From positions 81,114 through 145,113 of the forward strand of contig CAYLQY010000005.1 of assembly GCA_964386325.1 (NCBI GenBank): a stretch of DNA of 64,000 nt, in the 5' to 3' direction. The notes under the pieces were generated by a model that did no database searches, was not told where the DNA came from, and worked only from the letters and a program-made list of their open reading frames with translations. Origin of the DNA: Anaerorhabdus sp964386325 (GTDB taxonomy: Bacteria; Bacillota_I; Bacilli_A; Erysipelotrichales; Erysipelotrichaceae). Of this stretch, positions 57,766 through 64,000 are shown in pieces. Position numbers and translations under genes: made by a program. Each line of letters opens with the position of its first letter. Positions within the stretch are counted from its first letter, which is position 1.

Positions 57766-58344
57766 ATGGAAAATATGATAATAAGAAAAGCCAATGAAAA
57801 TGACCGTAAAGCAATTGCGAAAATAAATGCAAGAGCTTTTAAGAATGACTGGCGAATTCTTGGTGAAAATGAAGAAGATATTATAGCGGCAATCGAAGAA
57901 GGAATAAACATAGATGTCTACACAGTTGCCGAAATAGAAGGTCGTGTTGTAGGATTTTTGTCAGCTGTAACAGGAAATGCAAGAGCACAATATATCATAA
58001 AGAAGAAATTTCAAAAAGTAGCGGGTTTCTTCAAAGGGTATATGATTGCGATGATGATTAATAAAGAGTTTGAAGAACCGTTACATTTAGCGGATAATCA
58101 TGTGTACTTTGATATTATAGGAGTAGATCCTGCTTATCATCATAAAGGGATAGGAACCGAATTAATTCGTTATACAATCGAGCATAGTGATTATGAAATA
58201 TTCAGTTTAAAAGCCACAAATATTAATGAAAATGCCATACGTTGCTATACAAAGATAGGTTTTAAAGAATATAAAAGAGTTAGTGTGAAATATCCTAAAC
58301 AAATGGGATTTAGCGAATATGTGTATTTAATATACGAAAAATAG
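57766..58344 (+). CDS. GNAT-family N-acetyltransferase
   Basis: 192 residues. The acetyl-CoA loop is VDPAYHHKGIGTELIRY, after FDIIGVDPAYH, with the C-terminal NENAIRCYTKIGFKEYKR typical of RimI-like GNAT proteins. The N-terminus IIRKANENDRKAIAKINARAF is usual for the family. The acceptor, a small molecule or a protein N-terminus, cannot be told. TAGGAGG gives a strong ribosome site. It stands alone between two transcription units. Confidence 0.88.
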   Translation: MENMIIRKANENDRKAIAKINARAFKNDWRILGENEEDIIAAIEEGINIDVYTVAEIEGRVVGFLSAVTGNARAQYIIKKKFQKVAGFFKGYMIAMMINKEFEEPLHLADNHVYFDIIGVDPAYHHKGIGTELIRYTIEHSDYEIFSLKATNINENAIRCYTKIGFKEYKRVSVKYPKQMGFSEYVYLIYEK

Positions 58345-58421
58345 TGAATTACACATGTACTTGAATAATATTCATGTACAAATACAAGGTTTATGCTAAA
58401 ATAAAACGAGAGGAAATTGAA

Positions 58422-60401
58422 ATGACAGAACATAAATTTGAACTAGTATCCAAATATAAGCCTACAGGTGATCAACCCAAAGCAATTGAGCAACTTGTGG
58501 CGGGAATAAAAAGTGGTAAACATGAACAGGTTTTACTAGGAGCAACCGGAACCGGTAAAACTTTTACAATTGGAAATGTTATTGAACAAGTGAATAAACC
58601 AACACTTGTTTTTGCGCATAATAAAACCTTAGCAGGGCAATTATATTCTGAATTTAAAGAATTATTTCCAAATAATCGAGTAGAGTATTTTGTATCTAAT
58701 TTCGATTTTTATCAACCAGAAGCATATATGCCAAAGACCGATACATATATTGAAAAGAATGCGATGACTAATGATGAATTAGACATGTTAAGAATGGCAG
58801 CGTATAATTCGGTACTTGAAAGAAGAGATACAATTATCGTCGCATCGGTTGCATGTATTTATGCATCAAGTGATCCATCACAATATCGTGATATGTTCTT
58901 TACAGTTCGGACAGGTGAGAAAATTGATCGCCAAGAATTACTGCGAAAATTTATTGGGCGACAATACCAAAGAAATGATATGGATCATCAACGGGGGACA
59001 TTTAGAGTAAGAGGCGATGTTATTGAAGTATCTCCTGGACATACAGATCAATTCGCAATACGTATTGAAATGTTTGATGATGAAATTGAAAGAATTTTAG
59101 AAGTAGAACCGATATCAGGTAAAATACTAAACAGTTATACAGTTTATATTATTTATCCAGCGAATGGTTATGCTAGACCTAAAGAAAATATGCTTCGCGC
59201 ATGTGAGGAAATCGGTCAGGAATTAAAAGAGCGTTTGAAAGAATTGAATGATCAAGGAAAATTATTGGAAGCGCAACGGCTTGAACAACGATGTTCATTT
59301 GATATGGAAGCATTACGTGAATTTGGAATGTGTCCAGGCATTGAAAACTATTCTCGACAAATCGATGGAAGAAAACCAGGGGTAAGACCGTTCAACTTAT
59401 TTGACTATTTTCCCAAAGATGATTTTTTGTTAGTTGTCGATGAAAGTCATGTATCTTTACCACAAATTCGAGGAATGTTTAATGGCGATCGGGCAAGAAA
59501 ACAAACATTAGTAGAATATGGATTCAGATTACCAAGTGCATTAGATAATAGACCTATGCGATTTGAAGAGTTTGAAACTATATTTAAACAAGCAATCTTT
59601 GTATCTGCAACACCAGGTGACTATGAATTAGATAGAGTTGATCATGTTGTAGCGGAACAAATTATTCGACCAACAGGATTGTTGGATCCAGAGATTGTGG
59701 TTAAACCAACACGTGGACAAATTGATGATTTATCTGATGAAATTAATGAACGTATTAAAAATAATGAACGTGTATTAATCACAACATTAACTGTAAAAAT
59801 GGCAGAAGATCTTACCGATTATTTGAAAAAACATGAATATAAAGTTGCATACTTACATCATGAAACACTAACATTGGAACGTATAGAAACTATTCGTGAT
59901 TTACGTAGAGGTAAAATTGATATATTAGTGGGAATCAACTTATTACGTGAAGGTTTAGATATTCCAGAAGTTTCTTTAGTTGCGATTTTAGATGCGGATA
60001 AAGAAGGATTCTTAAGATCAGAAAGATCACTTATTCAAACAATTGGACGAGCAGCACGTAATTCACATGGTCAAGTAATTATGTATGCGGACAGAATGAC
60101 AGGTTCGATGGAACGTGCAATTAGCGAAACATATCGTCGTCGTAAAATTCAAGAAGAATATAATCGTGTTCACGGAATTACACCAACAACTATTAAGAAG
60201 GATATTCAAGAAGCTGTACATGGAAAAGAAACACAGGAAATGACAGCACGATATATCCAAAAGAAATCTAAGATTAATAAGAAAGAAAAACAAGAATTAA
60301 TCGCAAATCTTGAAAAAGAAATGAAAGATGCTGCAAAAGTATTAGACTTCGAAAGAGCTGCGGAATTAAGAGATATTCTTATCGAATTAAAGGGAGTGTA
60401 A
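58422..60401 (+). CDS. uvrB: UvrABC system protein B
   Basis: 659 residues from the ATG at 58422 (GAGAGGAAA upstream). Damage-verification helicase of nucleotide excision repair. Walker A LGATGTGKTFT (about residue 40), the beta-hairpin region FYQPEAYMPKTDTYIEK, DESHVSLPQIRGMFNGD, helicase motif VI SLIQTIGRAARN, and a C-terminal UVR domain (IANLEKEMKDAAKVLDFERAAELRD) that binds UvrC. uvrA and uvrC are not adjacent within the window. Confidence 0.96.
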   Translation: MTEHKFELVSKYKPTGDQPKAIEQLVAGIKSGKHEQVLLGATGTGKTFTIGNVIEQVNKPTLVFAHNKTLAGQLYSEFKELFPNNRVEYFVSNFDFYQPEAYMPKTDTYIEKNAMTNDELDMLRMAAYNSVLERRDTIIVASVACIYASSDPSQYRDMFFTVRTGEKIDRQELLRKFIGRQYQRNDMDHQRGTFRVRGDVIEVSPGHTDQFAIRIEMFDDEIERILEVEPISGKILNSYTVYIIYPANGYARPKENMLRACEEIGQELKERLKELNDQGKLLEAQRLEQRCSFDMEALREFGMCPGIENYSRQIDGRKPGVRPFNLFDYFPKDDFLLVVDESHVSLPQIRGMFNGDRARKQTLVEYGFRLPSALDNRPMRFEEFETIFKQAIFVSATPGDYELDRVDHVVAEQIIRPTGLLDPEIVVKPTRGQIDDLSDEINERIKNNERVLITTLTVKMAEDLTDYLKKHEYKVAYLHHETLTLERIETIRDLRRGKIDILVGINLLREGLDIPEVSLVAILDADKEGFLRSERSLIQTIGRAARNSHGQVIMYADRMTGSMERAISETYRRRKIQEEYNRVHGITPTTIKKDIQEAVHGKETQEMTARYIQKKSKINKKEKQELIANLEKEMKDAAKVLDFERAAELRDILIELKGV

Positions 60402-60419
60402 TTTTTCTCTCTTTTTTTG
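60389..60419 (+). terminator. Terminator after uvrB
   Basis: AAAGGGAG (60389-60396) pairs with CTCTCTTT (60407-60414, one G-T pair), then a run of T. The left arm lies in the last uvrB codons. Confidence 0.65.
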
Positions 60420-60576
60420 TATTAAAATACCAGAATAATGCACTTTTATACCAAATATGGAAAAGATATAAAAAATATCATTATACCTTAAGAAAATCTT
60501 AAGAAAAAACAAAGACCCATAGGTGGCAATGATATGTGAAATAATGTACAATAAATAGGAAGTGAGGTTATTTTGT

Positions 60577-62379
60577 ATGAATGAGAAGAAAGATTTTCTA
60601 AGTTCACTAGCAGATGAACTAGATACTAAAAATGAAGGGGCAGCACATGATGATTTTGAAATTTATCATGCAAGTTCGAAAAGTGCAGCAGAATTGAGAA
60701 ATTTCAAAGATCAAGATTATGATTTTGCTGGAAACAATGCTCAACCCAAAACAGCACCTAAACCTACATCAACAGGTGGTGCATCTGCGACTCCAAAAGC
60801 AACAGCGACCCCTACTCCAAAACAAGCGCCTAAACCAAGTCCTCAAACGACTTCTTTACGCGATGGGAAGAAAGCACCACACAGCTTTCAACAAGAAGAA
60901 CTAAAGAAAATTGAAAAGAAACCATTTAAGTTAGATCCTAAAATCTTAATTGCAGGAATAATTGGTTTAATTGCAATTATTGGATTAGTTTGGTTTTTCT
61001 TCTTTGCACCAAAAATTCCAATGCCTGATTTTGTTGGAAAGACAATTAATGATGTCGGTGCATGGGCTAAACAAAATAACATTGATACAGCAGGTATTAT
61101 TATAAATACAGAATATAGTCTGGAATATGATAAAGATGTAATCATATCGCAAGATAAAAAAGCTGGATCTAAAATTAAATCGGATACAGCATTAACATTT
61201 GTTGCATCTAAAGGTGCGGATCCAGATGAAGTAATCGCATTCCCTGATTTGATGAATATGACTTATTCAGAAATCAAAGATTGGATCGATACAAATAAAT
61301 TACAAAAAACAAAAATTAATACGCAATACAATACATTGATTGAGAAAGATCTTGTTATTAACTATGATTTAAAAACAGGAACTGAAAGTAATTTCACTCG
61401 TGGTTCAACTTTAACAATTAATATTTCAAAAGGACCAGCACCTGCTGGAACAGTTGCAATAGAAAACTTTGTTGGAAAACCTTATGCAGAGTTAGAGCAA
61501 TGGGCGAACACTAAGAAGATATTATTGGAAAAAACAGAAGCATATAGTGATACTGTAGAAGTTGGAAAAATCATTTCTCAAAACATTAAAGTTGGAGAAA
61601 GCCTTGAAGAAGGTGGAAAACTTGGTGTTGTAGTTTCTAAAGGTAAAGCTGTAAAAATTCCTAATTTAATAGGTTACACTAAAGAAATGTTAGATGTATG
61701 GGCAGCTACCCCAGAAAATAAAGTTACAATTGTTAAAAAAGAACGTTATAACTCAGCACCAGAAGGAACTGTTATCGGACAATCATTAACAGCAGGAACA
61801 CAAGTTGATCAAGGTACAGTTTTAGAACTTACAATATCTTTATATATGCCACAACTTGAAACTAATAGCCGTGCTTGGTATGGAAAAGATTATCTAGAAT
61901 TAATCAAGTGGGTAGATGATGCAAATGGTAAAGGAGCTAACTTAGCTGCTGGTTCATGGGCTGGAGAAGTGTGTAGTGATGAATATAAGGTTCCAGGGCA
62001 AATAATTGAATACTCTTGTTTAGATGCAAAAGGAAATCAATTACCGTATGGTGCAAATGGATGTGCTAGACCAATGCCACTCGACTCAAAAATCAGTATG
62101 AAGACGTCTAGTGGACCTTGTACAGTAACAACACCTCCGCCTTCAGTGAAATCATTCCAATATAATACAGCTGATAATTCAATGAGCAGTAATTATGAAA
62201 TGTTTAAGGCACTTTGTACTGCGAATGGTGTAACATTTGCGACAGCGGAAGATGGAGCTTTAGTAGACACATTTACAATAAGTAATTCGAATGGTACTGA
62301 ACTAAGCGGTACAATCACGCTCAAACAAGGTGATTCTGTAATAGTGAAAATACCTGTTCAACCTACACCAAAGCCTTGA
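60577..62379 (+). CDS. Membrane-anchored PASTA-repeat protein without kinase domain
   Basis: 600 residues from the ATG at 60577. A cytoplasmic N-terminus with a Pro/Thr/Ala/Lys-rich linker (about 50-95), one membrane segment (about 124-145), then four PASTA repeats starting near 149, 218, 292 and 358 (PDFVGKTINDVGAWA, PDLMNMTYSEIKDWI, ENFVGKPYAELEQWA, PNLIGYTKEMLDVWA), each ending in a VSKG-like turn. The last 170 residues form an extra domain with five cysteines and a Pro-rich end. PASTA domains bind peptidoglycan, usually on PrkC/Stk1 kinases or PBPs; here neither is present. Confidence 0.85.
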   Translation: MNEKKDFLSSLADELDTKNEGAAHDDFEIYHASSKSAAELRNFKDQDYDFAGNNAQPKTAPKPTSTGGASATPKATATPTPKQAPKPSPQTTSLRDGKKAPHSFQQEELKKIEKKPFKLDPKILIAGIIGLIAIIGLVWFFFFAPKIPMPDFVGKTINDVGAWAKQNNIDTAGIIINTEYSLEYDKDVIISQDKKAGSKIKSDTALTFVASKGADPDEVIAFPDLMNMTYSEIKDWIDTNKLQKTKINTQYNTLIEKDLVINYDLKTGTESNFTRGSTLTINISKGPAPAGTVAIENFVGKPYAELEQWANTKKILLEKTEAYSDTVEVGKIISQNIKVGESLEEGGKLGVVVSKGKAVKIPNLIGYTKEMLDVWAATPENKVTIVKKERYNSAPEGTVIGQSLTAGTQVDQGTVLELTISLYMPQLETNSRAWYGKDYLELIKWVDDANGKGANLAAGSWAGEVCSDEYKVPGQIIEYSCLDAKGNQLPYGANGCARPMPLDSKISMKTSSGPCTVTTPPPSVKSFQYNTADNSMSSNYEMFKALCTANGVTFATAEDGALVDTFTISNSNGTELSGTITLKQGDSVIVKIPVQPTPKP

Positions 62380-62416
62380 TAACTGAATTTACAAATAAAT
62401 AGAAAGAGGATAAACT

Positions 62417-63988
62417 ATGAATTTCTTTAATCGTGCATGGCGATACGTAACTCGTAAATTATCTAAATCAATTTTATTGGGAATTACCTTCTTCATGATT
62501 GGTAACCTCGTATTAATTGGTTTAGGAATTAGTGATGCGGCAAATAATGCGAAAATATTAACACGTCAATCAATGCGTGCAGTTGTTAACTATGAAGTTG
62601 ATAACCAAAAATTTTGGGAATATACAGATTCATTAGAATCTGAAGAAGAAAGAAATGAAGCGTATAAAAATTATCCAAGAATAGAGAAAGAAATAGCTTT
62701 AGAAATTGGACAAGATGAACGTGTAAAAGCATTGAATTATTCAGCATCAACTACGATGTATTCAGATGGATTTGAAAATGTTCCTTTAGGGAATGAAGAT
62801 AAGAAAGCTGAAAACAATGGTGGCGGTGGTGCTGTCATGATGGCAGATGGAACGCAATTCGAATATAAAGAACCAAACATCATGATTCAAACAAATATTG
62901 TTCCTGATTCAATTGAATTTGTGGAAGGAACAAATTCAATTGTTGATGGTAGAATGTACAATCAAGATGACTTAGATAATGCGAATAAAGTAGCAGTTAT
63001 AACTAAAGAACTTGCGGATGTGAATGGTTTGTCAGTTGGAGATACAATCAAGCTATCAAGCATGCAAAGTGATCAAATGTCATATTATGAAAATATGGGA
63101 ATCACTGAAGATATGACAAAGATGGAATTAGAAATTGTAGGTATTTATACAACTAAAGCTGATGTTGATCCAAATGATGAACGGTTTGATTGGATGTCAG
63201 CTTATGAATCACCAAAGAATTTTATATTGATTCCTGGTACTACACTTGCGCAATTTAATTATGAAACTTCAAAAGCAACTTATGATTATTATGTATCACA
63301 AGGTCAACTAGATATGATTGGAACTGAACCAACACTTGAAAATTCATACTATGCAAATAAGGTTGTTTACTTATTAAACGATCCACTAGAAGTTGATTCA
63401 TTTGTGGAAAATCATAAAGCTGATTTAAAAGAATACACTTTCTTAAATGCAAACAATGAACAATTTAAGAAACTCGCAAAACCATTAGATACATTATCAT
63501 TCTTTGCGAATGTAATAGTATGGATAGTTGCACTAAATGCAGTAGTTATTATCTCTTTAGTAACAGCATTAACACTAAAAACACGTGAATTTGAAATAGG
63601 GGTTCTATTATCACTTGGTGTAAGTAAGTTTAAAGTAGTTATGCAATTATTTATGGAATTATTAATCATTGCTGTAATTGGATTTACACTGGCGGTAGGA
63701 TCAGGTAGCCTAGTTGCTGGGCAAGTTGGTAAGATGGTATTAAACTTCCAACAAAGTGCATCTGAGGAAGAAATTACAACAGATGATAACGTATATTACT
63801 GGGCTGGAGATCAAAACTACTTCACAGAAATTACTCAGGATGAATTGCTTAACAACTATGATGTATCTATCAGTATTTGGTTAATCCTTGAAATATATGT
63901 TTTAGGTATTGGAGTTGTATTCATAAGTATTGTAATTCCTTCTGCAATGATTATGAGACTAAATCCAAAACAAATCTTGTTGGCATAG
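62417..63988 (+). CDS. FtsX-like ABC transporter permease
   Basis: 523 residues. One N-terminal membrane segment (LSKSILLGITFFMIGNLVLIGLGI), a large extracellular domain (about 45-355) with MacB-type features, and three C-terminal segments with LKTREFEIGVLLSLGVSKFKVVMQLFMELLII, the FtsX/MacB core. It ends RLNPKQILLA. AGAAAGAGG precedes the ATG. Such permeases act with an ATPase in peptide export, mechanotransmission or lipoprotein handling. The ATPase is probably the gene that begins at 63998. Confidence 0.9.
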   Translation: MNFFNRAWRYVTRKLSKSILLGITFFMIGNLVLIGLGISDAANNAKILTRQSMRAVVNYEVDNQKFWEYTDSLESEEERNEAYKNYPRIEKEIALEIGQDERVKALNYSASTTMYSDGFENVPLGNEDKKAENNGGGGAVMMADGTQFEYKEPNIMIQTNIVPDSIEFVEGTNSIVDGRMYNQDDLDNANKVAVITKELADVNGLSVGDTIKLSSMQSDQMSYYENMGITEDMTKMELEIVGIYTTKADVDPNDERFDWMSAYESPKNFILIPGTTLAQFNYETSKATYDYYVSQGQLDMIGTEPTLENSYYANKVVYLLNDPLEVDSFVENHKADLKEYTFLNANNEQFKKLAKPLDTLSFFANVIVWIVALNAVVIISLVTALTLKTREFEIGVLLSLGVSKFKVVMQLFMELLIIAVIGFTLAVGSGSLVAGQVGKMVLNFQQSASEEEITTDDNVYYWAGDQNYFTEITQDELLNNYDVSISIWLILEIYVLGIGVVFISIVIPSAMIMRLNPKQILLA

Positions 63989-63997
63989 GAGGACGAT

Positions 63998-64000
63998 ATG
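63998..64000 (+). CDS. Start codon of the next gene, cut by the window edge
   Basis: ATG at the last three bases, with AGGAGG 5 nt upstream and 9 nt after the permease stop. It probably encodes the partner ATPase of the permease; nothing of the protein can be read. Confidence 0.45.

Noticed and set aside
1..64000. CRISPR arrays, rRNA and tRNA genes
   Set aside because: No regular repeat-spacer pattern, no rRNA-like stretch and no cloverleaf-like sequence with a GTTCRANNC arm was recognised by eye; a tRNA scan would be decisive.

Overview
The window reads as chromosome of a low-GC Gram-positive bacterium (Bacillota). The pointers are the secA-prfB pair, comFA-comFC, a LicT-type antiterminator, many PTS genes, UTRA-type GntR regulators, FtsEX with an exported hydrolase, and strong AGGAGG-type ribosome sites. 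Gene content fits an Erysipelotrichia-like gut or host-associated organism, but no rRNA or other decisive marker is present, so the class is an inference. The standard code with TGA as stop is used. I saw no tRNA, rRNA, CRISPR array or complete insertion sequence.

Layout. 1-6.1 kb: a TetR regulator cut by the left edge, an aldo/keto reductase, and a beta-glucoside operon (antiterminator, EIIBCA, 6-phospho-beta-glucosidase) with a promoter overlapped by a cre site and followed by an RAT/terminator switch. 6.1-11.6 kb: a diguanylate cyclase and a c-di-GMP phosphodiesterase flank a YtrA-type ABC operon and an electrophile-sensing MerR unit with an iron-sulfur flavoprotein. 11.9-16.6 kb: a cellobiose-class PTS operon with two small unknown proteins, DUF3284, a MupG-type 6-phospho-glycosidase and a GntR regulator. 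16.6-23.1 kb: MATE pump, LytTR two-component pair, flippase, orphan resolvase and two unknown genes.

23.1-33.5 kb is mostly housekeeping: B12-dependent ribonucleotide reductase with its cobalamin adenosyltransferase, ispD, comFA/comFC, a truncated flavodoxin carrying a second MerR-type promoter, secA, prfB with its programmed +1 frameshift, and a helical-repeat protein.

33.5-47.9 kb is the most interesting accessory region. Two divergent UTRA regulators control two mannose-class PTS modules with SIS-domain enzymes, a HAD phosphatase, NanE, a regulator-like protein with a damaged DNA-binding domain, a YwrD-like gamma-glutamyltransferase and a split CHR transporter. It looks like a system for importing and dismantling an amino-sugar or glycated amino-acid conjugate. 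The second PTS lacks its own EIIA and may share that of the first.

47.9-64 kb holds envelope genes: a GT51 glycosyltransferase, a lipoprotein metallophosphoesterase, an unknown membrane protein, VanZ and YitT. It continues with ftsE-ftsX-M23 hydrolase-CtpA, a GNAT enzyme, uvrB, a PASTA protein without a kinase, and an FtsX-like ABC permease at the right edge.
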